This document shows positions 26,645 through 36,518 of a stretch of 64,000 nt of DNA, piece by piece. The stretch lies in the NCBI RefSeq assembly GCF_013166605.1, contig NZ_JABKKF010000004.1:124001-188000 (forward strand), written 5' to 3'. The DNA is from Xylanibacter muris (GTDB lineage Bacteria; Bacteroidota; Bacteroidia; Bacteroidales; Bacteroidaceae). The first letter of the stretch is position 1. Every line of letters begins with the position of its first letter. Under the pieces are notes generated by a model that made no database searches, was not told where the DNA came from, and saw only the letters and a program-made list of their open reading frames with translations. Position numbers and translations under genes: made by a program.

Positions 26645-28405
26645 TTATCTGTTGATGAACTTCTTGCCGTTCTGAATCAACATACCCTTAGTATCCTTGC
26701 TTACGCGGACACCGTTGAGGTTGTATATTGCAGCATTTTCTGAAGCACCGTCAACTGTTATACCTTCAATAGCGTTTTCACCGCCATTTGCCAGATAATC
26801 TTCATAAACCTGCTCAGGAGTATAGTCACCCTGAACAACATACAGCCAATCAGACTCTACGCCCTTGCCTGCTACACGAAGCAAAGCACCGCGACCCTTA
26901 ACACCGCCAAGAGGCTGGGCCTTGAAAGCAACGAGGTTATAACCGTTCCATCTCTCATAGTACTCAGTGCTAACCATAGTATTTGTTATCCAGCTAATGT
27001 CATTTTTACCTGAAACCTCTTCCACTTCATAGTTGGAGTTGTCCATTTCGTCAAACCAATATGTTGCCGTACCGACCAAGGCTCCACCAAGGTCATTATC
27101 TGTATTTTCATACTTATATGTACTGCATGTCTGTCCGTCATCAGATATCTTAAGAACATTATAGTTTATATCAGCCGGCTCATTGTTGAAGAAACCGTTC
27201 TCAACAACGTCAACTCCGTCAAACATACCGACAAAAGCACACTTCATGGTCAGTCCTGTATACCATGTGACATATCCGGGCTGGTCGTTCAGGAAATCAT
27301 ACGTCTGTACCACGCCATTCACAGCAACATGGTCCTCCTCAGGCATTTCAAGTCCCTGAATACCCAAATCAATAGTGGGTTTATGGAAACCCTTTATTGT
27401 TACTGTGAAGTTTCTTCCGGCAGGAATGACAAAAGGCTCGATGGTCTCATTGCCGAAATCGTCAACAGTTCTCTTATAGAACAATACCTTGCCTTTATAA
27501 TAAGTCACACCCTGATAATTAACCACGCTCTGAAAATCGAGTGTATCTACATGTGTGGCAAAAAGAGTCTCGTATATTTCCTCACCGTCTGTGTAGATTG
27601 GCACACCGCTAGTCTTTGAAATAGTAGTATCTACAGAAGTGATATAGGCCCAAAGAGTGTCGCCCTCGGCAATCGGCTGAGTAGTGCTCAGTCCGTCCAC
27701 GACAAACTGCTCTACATAAAGAGGAGAAGTGAATGCCGCATAAGCCTGCGATGCCGCATAGCTCTTTGTTTCCATTGCTTCTGTATTATAGTCTCCGGAA
27801 CCATACAGGAAATGCGATCCCAAAGAACCGAAACTGTAAGTGTTTGAATAATACTGACCATTATCCAATGACCATGCATGATCATCGGTAGGATACAGGC
27901 ACCAAATAGAGTCTGTCAATACAATACCCTGAAGGAAAGCTGCATTCTGTCTCATACCGAAAACATTATTGGCACCGAAATTCCATGTGTCGTTGCCGTT
28001 TGCAAGCTCAGGAGCATAAAAAGTTCCACCTGGAGAATAGTTGCCGACATAGTTTCCGTTGGCATCGCCTTCCATTTCTTTGCCGTTTATAGACCACTTG
28101 CCGTTTAAAGGACTCCGCATCATATTGACAAACGTATAGTCGGCAAACGGAGCCACTGTATAACAGGAATACCCACGGCCCATTCCGTCAAGACCGAATC
28201 CGCTCCAGAGACCGCCCGTAGGAACATAATATGTACCTGTCTTCGCAGACCTACGTATAACAGGCTCGTTAGGATCTGCAAAAGACTTTTTACTCATGTG
28301 CATAGGCAACTCTCTTACAGAGGTCACATCAGCTTTTCCACCTGTCTGGGCAAAGCCGGCAGCCGCGAATATAAGGGCTGCAGATGTAAGTAAAATTTTC
28401 TTCAT
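26645..28405 (-). CDS. Secreted protein with C-terminal sorting-type domain, last gene of SusCD operon
   Basis: 586 residues. Signal peptide 1-20 (AAAGFAQ). Glycine- and aromatic-rich beta body without a catalytic motif I recognise; motifs seen include GGLWSGFGLDGMGRGYS and YVTWYTGLTMKCAFVGM. The end (AIYNLNGVRVSKDTKGMLI, then KKFINR) is the short C-terminal domain found on many exported Bacteroidales proteins. It follows the DUF4302 gene by 27 nt and is closed by a strong terminator, so it belongs to the import operon. A surface binding protein is plausible. Confidence 0.7.
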   Translation of the reverse strand: MKKILLTSAALIFAAAGFAQTGGKADVTSVRELPMHMSKKSFADPNEPVIRRSAKTGTYYVPTGGLWSGFGLDGMGRGYSCYTVAPFADYTFVNMMRSPLNGKWSINGKEMEGDANGNYVGNYSPGGTFYAPELANGNDTWNFGANNVFGMRQNAAFLQGIVLTDSIWCLYPTDDHAWSLDNGQYYSNTYSFGSLGSHFLYGSGDYNTEAMETKSYAASQAYAAFTSPLYVEQFVVDGLSTTQPIAEGDTLWAYITSVDTTISKTSGVPIYTDGEEIYETLFATHVDTLDFQSVVNYQGVTYYKGKVLFYKRTVDDFGNETIEPFVIPAGRNFTVTIKGFHKPTIDLGIQGLEMPEEDHVAVNGVVQTYDFLNDQPGYVTWYTGLTMKCAFVGMFDGVDVVENGFFNNEPADINYNVLKISDDGQTCSTYKYENTDNDLGGALVGTATYWFDEMDNSNYEVEEVSGKNDISWITNTMVSTEYYERWNGYNLVAFKAQPLGGVKGRGALLRVAGKGVESDWLYVVQGDYTPEQVYEDYLANGGENAIEGITVDGASENAAIYNLNGVRVSKDTKGMLIQNGKKFINR

Positions 28406-28432
28406 AACTTTTAAAATTTAAATGTTTATAAA

Positions 28433-29773
28433 TTATTTCAACGTCACAACAAACCAAAGTTCCGGATTTGCAACAGATATAAGCTTCACCGTAGACAAAT
28501 TGAATTTGGTCTCGTTCGCTGCCACCGCAAACTTCTGTGCAAGATTGTCCACTACTGTCCTTAATTCGGGCAACGTATTCAACATATTATCACCGGCAGG
28601 CTTATCAGATCCCTGAAACTCAAACACCATGCCGTCAGCCTCCTTTACCGCAGCAAATTTGTAATCGACAAAAGAAGTGACACGTCCTCTGTATGTCACA
28701 CGAAGATAAAGCTGGCTGCCAAGATATCTGAAGTCTATAGTCTGAAGAGTGTTGTTCTTTGCCCTAAATGCATTAGCCAAAGCCTTTATCATCACAGAAT
28801 ATTCATCAGACATCACAGAGTTTTCATTCCACTGCCAGTTTTTTCCCTGCACAGATATAATATCATTGAAGAAGCGCAACGGGTCATCTCCCTCTATATA
28901 ACATTCCGGATTATCCGTACCGCGGAAAATATCATTTTCCGAATCAAAGCGGAATTCCTGCAAAGTCATGTTGTTGAACTTCAGCTCATCGCGGAAACGG
29001 ATATAATAGTCATCCGCACGCTTTGTTATAAGGAACGGGGCAAATCCTCCTTGTGAAACTTTATCTCCATCAACAGGATATATACTTGGCAGACCTGCAC
29101 TTGCATCCTCAAAACGATATACACTGTCGCCTACATGAAGCAAGTCAAACGACGGGCTTTGGGGATTGAACATTTTATTCTGAAAGTCATTCACATCCTG
29201 AAGATATGCCTGAAAATCGACATTATCCTGAAGCGGGGTGAGAAGGTTGTATGTACCGCGCTTCTTGCCTTTCAACATCATATAGCTGGCATCTTCAGGA
29301 GCATCAACGATTACAAACTCATAGTCTCCTCCGATTCCTGTTCCGGTCTCGTCCTCACTACGGTCTGTGGTAAACGGTAAATCCTCGGGGTCGGAAAAAG
29401 CATGCAGACAGTCGTTATAGCTGCTGAATGAAAGAACCGGTCCGTTATCGGTTATGACATCCCATGATGACACATCCTCACGATAAACGTTATTGCTGAG
29501 AAGATTGTTCATACCGACCCTGACAGAATGGTCCTTATTAAAGTTCATCAGAAGCAGATAACCGTTTCCGAAAGGAGTCTCATTCTCCTTTGTAGGATAA
29601 AGCTGCATGGCCCATCCGTTAGGTGAAGCCATAAGTCTCCCTGAATACAGTTCGCTGGCCGCATTCAGGCGCTGTGCCGCACTCTGGTCGAAAATATCGT
29701 CCTCTTCATTCACACATGAGGAAAACGAAAGAGTCAGGCCAAGCAATAATGAAACTGAAAATATTTTGTTCAT
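28433..29773 (-). CDS. DUF4302-family lipoprotein
   Basis: 446 residues. The lipobox ends in SFSSC (Cys20) followed by VNEEDD, an acidic surface-export-like signal. The block AQRLNAASELYSGRLMASPNGWAMQLYP is the recognisable DUF4302 N-terminus. This family occurs with SusC/SusD pairs and the zinc metallohydrolase lipoprotein found next door. It may be an accessory surface subunit of the importer. Gaps of 20 and 27 nt to its neighbours place it inside the operon. Confidence 0.8.
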   Translation of the reverse strand: MNKIFSVSLLLGLTLSFSSCVNEEDDIFDQSAAQRLNAASELYSGRLMASPNGWAMQLYPTKENETPFGNGYLLLMNFNKDHSVRVGMNNLLSNNVYREDVSSWDVITDNGPVLSFSSYNDCLHAFSDPEDLPFTTDRSEDETGTGIGGDYEFVIVDAPEDASYMMLKGKKRGTYNLLTPLQDNVDFQAYLQDVNDFQNKMFNPQSPSFDLLHVGDSVYRFEDASAGLPSIYPVDGDKVSQGGFAPFLITKRADDYYIRFRDELKFNNMTLQEFRFDSENDIFRGTDNPECYIEGDDPLRFFNDIISVQGKNWQWNENSVMSDEYSVMIKALANAFRAKNNTLQTIDFRYLGSQLYLRVTYRGRVTSFVDYKFAAVKEADGMVFEFQGSDKPAGDNMLNTLPELRTVVDNLAQKFAVAANETKFNLSTVKLISVANPELWFVVTLK

Positions 29774-29793
29774 ATTAAAATATATCTAAATTA

Positions 29794-31014
29794 TTATTTC
29801 TGTAATTCCTTGTATATATACACTTCATTGCGCAGAGAGTCCATCAGGCTCTTTGAGGGATCCGTAACAGTAGGATATGTAAGACGGTTTATAAGATCTC
29901 CATATTGATCTTTCATTAAGCTACCGTCAGGATTTGTCACATACTGGCGCTTCTGTACCTCTTTACGCATCTCTTCAAGGTCGATGTTAAAGCCTGTCTT
30001 CAGCCATTCACGCACCATCTCAAGTTTCTGCAGGATTATCGCACGGCCGTCAATACCGTCCTCTTCAAGGAACTGAATCTTTCCGTCTGAGTCCAACAAG
30101 GCATAGCCGTTGGCATCACGGGCAATCACTTTACGGTAAACCTTGAACTTACCTCCGGTTGTTTTATAGCTATAGCCAATGGAATCACGATCTGCACCCG
30201 GTTTTATCAGATTATCAAACCATGCCTCATCAATATCCTCACGGTCTTCCCAATCGAAGGAAGCCGTATTGAGAAGACGCTCCCACGTAATAGAATCCTT
30301 CACAATATAGTTTGCCATCACCTCAACCCAGTCTTCACGCGCCTGCATGGAAGCATAGGGAGAGACAAATCCCTGGGCAGCCGCCACTGAGTCAGGCTTG
30401 CTACCCCAGTCTGTGGCATTATAAAGACTACCTGAAATCGTGTTGAAAGAGGTAGGACGGAGATAAGTCTGGTCAAGAATATGCGCAAACTCATGGTGCA
30501 TGGTCTTAAAGAAATACTCATTCATGAAATCAAGATTACTCGGATCAAGACGGTTTGCCTTGTAAAGTGTAATCTTAAGACCGCCCTCGGCTGTACCCAA
30601 CGTCTCGGTACCGGTACTTGTGTTGTAAGATGCGGAACCTATCACATGGATGATACGCGGACTGAATTTCTTCAAGAACACTTCCTTTTCACCGGCAATC
30701 TTCGCATATACATCATACCAGAGATACTTTGCCAACACAGCAAGGTCTACAGACTTGTCATATTCGGCAGGCACAAGATTCTTCTGCAGGTCGGAACCGA
30801 TATCCTCCATCTTATAAATATATTTGAGATTATAAGGCTCAAGGAAATTCTTCTTTGCAAAAGTATCCAACGGGAATGTATACAGACTGCGATCCAGAGG
30901 ATATTCCGTCGTATCAAAAATCGTTTCCGTGAAATCATCGTCAGAACAGGAAACAAATCCTGAACCGACAATCATTGCAGATGCAATAAGCAATATATTT
31001 AATTCCAATTTCAT
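29794..31014 (-). CDS. Substrate import-associated zinc metallohydrolase lipoprotein
   Basis: 406 residues. The lipobox ends in FVSC (Cys23) followed by SDDD. The zinc motif is H174-E175-F-A-H178 in MHHEFAHILDQ. It lies in a domain that also contains the EDWVEVMANYI segment, whose Glu is a likely third ligand. This matches the lipoprotein family linked to SusCD importers (HExxH with TonB-dependent receptor). Proteolysis of peptides at the cell surface is the natural guess, but the family's substrate is not established by sequence. It lies between SusD and DUF4302 with 20-nt gaps on each side. Confidence 0.85.
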   Translation of the reverse strand: MKLELNILLIASAMIVGSGFVSCSDDDFTETIFDTTEYPLDRSLYTFPLDTFAKKNFLEPYNLKYIYKMEDIGSDLQKNLVPAEYDKSVDLAVLAKYLWYDVYAKIAGEKEVFLKKFSPRIIHVIGSASYNTSTGTETLGTAEGGLKITLYKANRLDPSNLDFMNEYFFKTMHHEFAHILDQTYLRPTSFNTISGSLYNATDWGSKPDSVAAAQGFVSPYASMQAREDWVEVMANYIVKDSITWERLLNTASFDWEDREDIDEAWFDNLIKPGADRDSIGYSYKTTGGKFKVYRKVIARDANGYALLDSDGKIQFLEEDGIDGRAIILQKLEMVREWLKTGFNIDLEEMRKEVQKRQYVTNPDGSLMKDQYGDLINRLTYPTVTDPSKSLMDSLRNEVYIYKELQK

Positions 31015-31034
31015 AATATATACTCCCTCTTTAA

Positions 31035-32759
31035 TTATTTAACTCTAAATTTCTCAAGGTCAGTACCGTCCTTGATATCATTCTCATCTGTAGACTGCGG
31101 ACGTGAACTTTCAATACCTGCCGACAAAGCCTCCCATGGAAGTTCAATGGCAAAGCGTGTGTCATTGGGCCTGATAACATATTTGGCACTCTGGAGACCT
31201 ACCTCATGAGTGTACTCAAAGCCCCAGCGCTTGAGGTCGAAGAAACGCAAGCCCTCCAGCCATGTTTCAAAACGACGCATATCGTTGATTGCATTCATAT
31301 ATGGCACAGCCTCTGCAGGAACAACATAACTTCCACTTATCTGCTGAGTAAAATTCCAGTCTGCAAAGCAGTTAGGATTAGTACTTCTGCCATACCATCT
31401 CAGAAGGATATCCTTTGTCGGCTCCGTCATACGGAACTGCTGCTTATCTGCCGGAGAGAACGTCTGACGACTCTTGTCGTATGCAATGATATCCTCCATT
31501 GCACCGTCATAGTCGGCTTTCATTATCTTTGCCTCGGCACGCTCAAGGATAAGCATCGAACCAGTGAATGCACGCATTATACCATGGACATATCCGATAC
31601 CTGAAACTTTGTTTGTATACTGGAACTGTTCTATGATCTTCGACGGGAAGAAACCGTATTCAGAATCTCCGCGATAAAAAGAAAAACCACCGACGATTCC
31701 GGTAGGATTAGCTTTCCATCCTGACCATGTAGGTCCGCTGTGATAATAGATGTCACGCAAAGCATTGCTGTTGGTGGAGAAGCGGTATCCGCATGCACGG
31801 CGGCTCAAAAGAGAGTAAGTGGATATAAGCATCAGGTTGTTGTTGGCGTCAGGATCCTGCCATACATTGGCAAAGTCTTCGCCTGTCGAACAGTCACCGA
31901 AGCCGGAATAGTCCATAAGCATTCTTCCAACATTTTCGATATCTTTGCCGAGCACGGAATCCGCATGCTCTATAACCTTATCCCAATCATGGGTATAGAG
32001 ATACACACGTGCTGCAAAGGCATGTGCCGCATTCACATTGAAGTGCCACTTGGGCATCTGATAGTTGACATCGGATATAAGGGAGAGTCCCTCTTCGAGG
32101 TCTTTCTTTATCTTGGCGTATGTATCTGCGACATTGCCGCGCTCATAGTGCTTGTTCACCACATTCTCCACTTCCGTAACATACGGCACACCTACATCGT
32201 TCTTGCTTGCCTGCTCATCCTTATATGCCTGGGAAAACACGTTCACCAGGATAAAATGGTCGTAGGCACGTATAAGCAAGGCCTCACCCTTGGCGGCTTT
32301 CAGCTCATTGGAAAGTGCCGCATTATCCGTGCCGCCAAGACGGTCTATAGCCTCAAGCGCATGGTTTACAGAAGCGACAGAACCATAATAGCTGTTCCAT
32401 ACATCACCGGGTGAGTCCTGAGTATTATATGTTGCAGATACAGCCGGCTCAAACTTGAAAAGCTCCTCATCCATACGGTTTCCACTGTAAGTAGAAAGAT
32501 TATAGTGGGTCAGTTTTTGAGCCGCGTCTCCATCGTATGGCAAATGCGGACAGTTGTTGTCTATAAGATTGTCGCTTGATATCTCTGAAATCCACTGGAA
32601 GCTTGAAGACGGGTATGATGTCTTGAGAAGATCTATAATCTTCTTCGGAGAGTCTATCTCTGTGCGCTCATCAGGCAACTTGTCAAGGAAATCGCTGCAC
32701 GAGGTCAATCCCATTACCAAGGCCATTGATGAAAAGGCTATATATTTGAATGATTTCAT
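31035..32759 (-). CDS. SusD/RagB-family substrate-binding lipoprotein
   Basis: 574 residues. The lipobox ends in GLTSC (Cys21). The N-terminal CSDFLDKLPDERTEI and the TPR-type helices with AKGEALLIRAYDHFILVNVFSQAY are standard SusD features. The C-terminus has FFDLKRWG and IELPWEAL. It is the surface lid that hands the ligand to the SusC barrel. It is 39 nt downstream of the SusC gene. No glycoside hydrolase or lyase is present in the operon, so the ligand is more likely a peptide or other non-glycan. Confidence 0.95.
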   Translation of the reverse strand: MKSFKYIAFSSMALVMGLTSCSDFLDKLPDERTEIDSPKKIIDLLKTSYPSSSFQWISEISSDNLIDNNCPHLPYDGDAAQKLTHYNLSTYSGNRMDEELFKFEPAVSATYNTQDSPGDVWNSYYGSVASVNHALEAIDRLGGTDNAALSNELKAAKGEALLIRAYDHFILVNVFSQAYKDEQASKNDVGVPYVTEVENVVNKHYERGNVADTYAKIKKDLEEGLSLISDVNYQMPKWHFNVNAAHAFAARVYLYTHDWDKVIEHADSVLGKDIENVGRMLMDYSGFGDCSTGEDFANVWQDPDANNNLMLISTYSLLSRRACGYRFSTNSNALRDIYYHSGPTWSGWKANPTGIVGGFSFYRGDSEYGFFPSKIIEQFQYTNKVSGIGYVHGIMRAFTGSMLILERAEAKIMKADYDGAMEDIIAYDKSRQTFSPADKQQFRMTEPTKDILLRWYGRSTNPNCFADWNFTQQISGSYVVPAEAVPYMNAINDMRRFETWLEGLRFFDLKRWGFEYTHEVGLQSAKYVIRPNDTRFAIELPWEALSAGIESSRPQSTDENDIKDGTDLEKFRVK

Positions 32760-32798
32760 ATAAAATTCTCTTTTTATTAAATAATGTATATAAATCTA

Positions 32799-35700
32799 TC
32801 AGATGCCAAGACGTAGCGTGAAAGTAAACTGCTTGGCAAGAGGAGTGGCTACACCACCCGAGTTTACAAACTCCGGATCCTGTCCGTTAAGCTTGTCGTC
32901 CGCATAGAGCAGGAACAGGTTCGTTGCGTCAAGCTTCAATGCGACAGTGTTCAGACCGAGTTTCTTTGTGAAAGTGGCAGGAACATCGTATGTAAGAGAT
33001 ACATTCTTCAAACGGATGAAACCGCCGTCAGCCACACGTGCCGTAGAGTAGTTATACGCGTTATATGCGTAAGAGAGATAAATATCATTATAATACTGAC
33101 GCACAGATGCAATTGTAGGAATACTTGTGCGGTGTTCGTCACCCGGCACAACCCAACGGTTCTTAAACTCCTTCGGCATGGCACTCATGTCTGAATAACC
33201 TGCGGAGAACACAGGATCAAGACGGAGCACGTTTCCGAACGAATAGGTGACGAAGAGGTTCAGACGCCAGTTCTTGTAACGGAACATATTGTTCAGACCT
33301 CCGGTAGTTGTCGGCTCGGTCGGACCCTCATATTTAAGGAATCCTATGTTCTGGAACTCCTGGAAGTTGATGTCTGTAGTTGTGATTTCGTTCTTTTCGT
33401 TGATAATCATCGGAATACCCTCATCGTTAAGTCCTACGAAAGGTATTGAGAATATTGCACGGTGAGGATATCCCTCAAGTGCGAAACCGCTACCGGAAAC
33501 GAGGTCGATGACACGGCTGCGCGAAAGCAGGTCGGTGATGGTTGTCTTGTTGTATGCAAATGTGAAGTCTGTCGTCCACTGGAAATCCTTTGTCGTGATA
33601 TTCTGTGTAGACAACGTTGCCTCTATACCGTGTGAGCGCATCGATGCGACGTTGGCGAACTTCTGAAGGTCACCGCCCACACCCTCTGTATATGTATATC
33701 CCATGAGGTCGAAGTTGTCACGCCAGTAGAAGTCTGTGACAAGGTTGATGCGGTTGTTCAGGAAACCGAGGTCAACACCGACGTTGAACTCATGCTTCTT
33801 CTCGTACGTAAGTTCTGAGTTTCCAAGTTCATACAGTCCTATACCTGTTTCCTGCTGGTCGCCCTGCGGACGCCAGATGTTCATCGCGCGGAAAATAGGA
33901 TATGCGTTAGAGGCTGTAGTCTGCTCGCCCACGAGAGAATAGCTCAGGCGTAATGTTGCATGAGAGAAAGCTCCGTGTGTCCTCTGCATCCATTTCTGGA
34001 AGAACGGCTCCTCATGTGCGTTCCATGCGAATGACACGTTCCATGTGGGCAGCCAGCGTGAGCTGTTGCTCTTGCCAAGCTGGTTTGAGCCGTCATAACG
34101 GGCAGTGAAGTTACCGGAGTAACGTCCTTTATAAGAATAGTTCACGTTTCCGAAGTATGCCAGACGCCTGTTCCACGACTTTGCGAATGAATTGAGAGTA
34201 GTACCCTCCTCCTTTGCCTGCTTGTAGAACTCCGGTGTAAGTGTCTGCAGACGGCTCATATCATAATCGACACCGTATACATTCTGTTCCGTAGCGTCAT
34301 AGTCGGCCTTGTTTGCCTCCATACCCACAAGTGCGCTGAAGATATGTGTCTCATCCCATACATGGTTATAGTTGACCGTACCGCGGAAGTCGAGCTGTGT
34401 GACAGAGTTTTTGTTGAGTCTGTAAATACCTCCTGTAGGCATTACCGAGATTGGCAGCGAGTTTGGTTTATCCGGATCGGTATACAGATATGTATTACTG
34501 TACATGATATTAGGATTGTCCACTCCCGCACGGTAGGCCTCAGCCTGGTTTGAGCTGTTCATGATGTTGTGCTCACGTGTTGAGCTGTTCACGCGGTAAG
34601 ATCCCAACAGGTTGATCTCCAGTCCCTGAATGGGCTTATAGTTAAGTTCACCCTGGAACTTGATATCGCTTACGTTAATATCTATATAGTTGTTGTCAAG
34701 CTCCTTGAAGATATTGAACGGCGCATAGTTTCTTGTATAAGTCTGCGTGGGGTCAAGTGTACGCGATGTGTTCATTGCGTAGCTGAACGGGTTGATGTCG
34801 AAATCACGGCTTACGGCACCGCTTACGACATCGACATTACGGTTGAGTGTACCGGGAGCTTCCTGATTACGGTAGCTGGCATTGGTACGCAATGTCACCA
34901 TGAGGTTCTTTGTGAGATTATATGATGCGTTGATGTTGGCGGTATAGCGCTCCACCTTGCTGTCGGCCGTCCATCCCGGGTCATACATTGCAGAGAGCGA
35001 CGCATACATGCTTGACCTGTCCGTACCGGAACTGATGCTCACAGAGTGGTTCTGCACGATATTGTTGTTGAACAGAAGGTCGAACCAGTCGGTGTTGCGG
35101 AACTCGGCCTGCTGCAGGTATGCGTTCATGGCAGCCTCGGTATAAGGCAGGCCGAACTGTCCGTTGCTCTGGTTATACTGGTCTATAAGCGAGTACATCT
35201 TTCCGTAGAGACCTGACGACGAGCCGTTGGCCAGCTGTGAGAACTCCAGCCATCCCTTTGCCGCCATTTCCTTATATATACCCATCTGCTCCTGAGAGTT
35301 AGAGATATTGTATTCGCTGTAGCTCGGCTTCAGGCGGTATGTAAACTCACCGGTGTAATTGATTGAGCTGTGACCGGCGCGTCCTTTCTTTGTCGTGATG
35401 ACAACCACACCTGCCATCGCGCGCGCACCATATATAGATGTGGCGGAACCGTCCTTAAGCACCTGGAAGCTTTCGATATCATCGGGGTTAAGTCCGGCGA
35501 TGGCGTTTGCGATAAGCGTTGTGGCGTCTCCTGAAGACAGGTCATCGGCACTCACGCTTACGGCATCTTCCATTATCACACCGTCGACAACCCACAATGG
35601 GCTTGAAGAGCCGTAAATGGAGGTTGCACCACGCACACGTATTTTCGGTGCGGTACCGAATGTGCTCGACACGTTCTGCACGCTCACACCGGCGGCACGT

Positions 35701-36122
35701 CCCTCAAGGGCGCGGCTGACATCGGCCACACCGTCGAGCTTTGCCTGAGAAGCGTCCACTTTTGTCGTCGCACCTGTAAACAAACGCTTGTCCATCTTCT
35801 GTATACCTGTCACCACGACCTCACCGACTGTCTTGGCGTCCGTGGCAAGAACTATTTTCATTCCCGGCTTCGGTGTTACTGTCTGGGATATCATTCCGAC
35901 GTAACTTACCTGAATTTTCTTTCCTGCAGGAACATTCAGACTAAACCGACCGTTTATATCGGTTGTTGTTCCAGTCTTGGTGCCTTGAACTATCACAGTA
36001 GCACCGATAACAGGCTCACCGTCATCCTGGGACACTACGGTACCTGTCATCTTTACTTGGGCAAGCGCTACTCCTATCGTCAGGAACAGGCATGCCAAAA
36101 GCGTAGTTAATCTTTTCTCCAT
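32799..36122 (-). CDS. SusC/RagA-family TonB-dependent outer-membrane transporter
   Basis: 1107 residues. Signal peptide 1-21 (GVALAQ), carboxypeptidase-D-like domain about 23-100 (GEPVIGATVIVQGTKTGT), then EVVVTG and a plug domain (IRVRGATSIYGSSSPLWVVDGV, DIESFQVLKDGSATSIYGARA). The long TonB-dependent barrel ends in FTFTLRLGI with the expected C-terminal aromatic/hydrophobic strand. It imports a ligand across the outer membrane using TonB energy and heads the SusC-SusD-metallohydrolase-DUF4302 operon. A consensus promoter lies 48-78 bp upstream. No anti-sigma/sigma pair or hybrid sensor is adjacent. Confidence 0.97.
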   Translation of the reverse strand: MEKRLTTLLACLFLTIGVALAQVKMTGTVVSQDDGEPVIGATVIVQGTKTGTTTDINGRFSLNVPAGKKIQVSYVGMISQTVTPKPGMKIVLATDAKTVGEVVVTGIQKMDKRLFTGATTKVDASQAKLDGVADVSRALEGRAAGVSVQNVSSTFGTAPKIRVRGATSIYGSSSPLWVVDGVIMEDAVSVSADDLSSGDATTLIANAIAGLNPDDIESFQVLKDGSATSIYGARAMAGVVVITTKKGRAGHSSINYTGEFTYRLKPSYSEYNISNSQEQMGIYKEMAAKGWLEFSQLANGSSSGLYGKMYSLIDQYNQSNGQFGLPYTEAAMNAYLQQAEFRNTDWFDLLFNNNIVQNHSVSISSGTDRSSMYASLSAMYDPGWTADSKVERYTANINASYNLTKNLMVTLRTNASYRNQEAPGTLNRNVDVVSGAVSRDFDINPFSYAMNTSRTLDPTQTYTRNYAPFNIFKELDNNYIDINVSDIKFQGELNYKPIQGLEINLLGSYRVNSSTREHNIMNSSNQAEAYRAGVDNPNIMYSNTYLYTDPDKPNSLPISVMPTGGIYRLNKNSVTQLDFRGTVNYNHVWDETHIFSALVGMEANKADYDATEQNVYGVDYDMSRLQTLTPEFYKQAKEEGTTLNSFAKSWNRRLAYFGNVNYSYKGRYSGNFTARYDGSNQLGKSNSSRWLPTWNVSFAWNAHEEPFFQKWMQRTHGAFSHATLRLSYSLVGEQTTASNAYPIFRAMNIWRPQGDQQETGIGLYELGNSELTYEKKHEFNVGVDLGFLNNRINLVTDFYWRDNFDLMGYTYTEGVGGDLQKFANVASMRSHGIEATLSTQNITTKDFQWTTDFTFAYNKTTITDLLSRSRVIDLVSGSGFALEGYPHRAIFSIPFVGLNDEGIPMIINEKNEITTTDINFQEFQNIGFLKYEGPTEPTTTGGLNNMFRYKNWRLNLFVTYSFGNVLRLDPVFSAGYSDMSAMPKEFKNRWVVPGDEHRTSIPTIASVRQYYNDIYLSYAYNAYNYSTARVADGGFIRLKNVSLTYDVPATFTKKLGLNTVALKLDATNLFLLYADDKLNGQDPEFVNSGGVATPLAKQFTFTLRLGI

Positions 36123-36169
36123 AAATACTCTCTTGTAACTTTTTAATATTTACATATTACATTTGATTG

Positions 36170-36200
36170 CAAAATTAATTAAAATATCTTATCAGGCAAA
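36170..36200 (-). promoter_or_regulatory. Promoter of the SusCD operon
   Basis: On the minus strand TTTG (36200-36197), a 19-bp spacer and TAATTTTG (36177-36170). The leader to the SusC start codon is about 45 nt. Confidence 0.65.
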
Positions 36201-36473
36201 AAAAAACATACTGTTTTTACCAAATAAGCATAAATAACACCAAAAAGTTACGCTTTTATGCAATTTAAATACCAAAAATAAATAAGCGGACCGTTTTTTC
36301 AAAACACATTGTAAACGTACACAGCAGCATCTGGAGAGCATTGTCGCGCTTGCCCTACACCTTAATTATATATAAGGTACAGCGATTAAGATTATTTAGG
36401 ATTGAGAAAAAACAGATGTTAAAAGACCTCATAATCCATACCGCGAATCAACTCGAATGAGGGTGTTCGATTT

Positions 36474-36511
36474 TCTCCCTCCGTCGGAGAGGTCAGGAGG
36501 GGCTCCTCTCT
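36474..36511 (-). repeat. Family A repeat, copy 3 (fragment)
   Basis: CTCCCTCCGTCGGAGAGG followed by TCAGGAGGGGCTCC is the reverse of the GGGGAGG module seen at 39147 and 62508. The hairpin core is absent. It ends just short of the metallophosphatase stop codon (36519). Confidence 0.6.
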
Positions 36512-36518
36512 ATATCCG

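Larger units (their letters stand above)
36123..36518. other. Intergenic region upstream of the SusC operon, 396 bp
   Basis: It holds the SusC promoter (36170-36200) and a 20-bp imperfect palindrome with ACCTTA/TAAGGT ends at 36359-36378. A reverse fragment of the family A GGGGAGG module lies at 36474-36511. No gene is seen. Confidence 0.5.
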
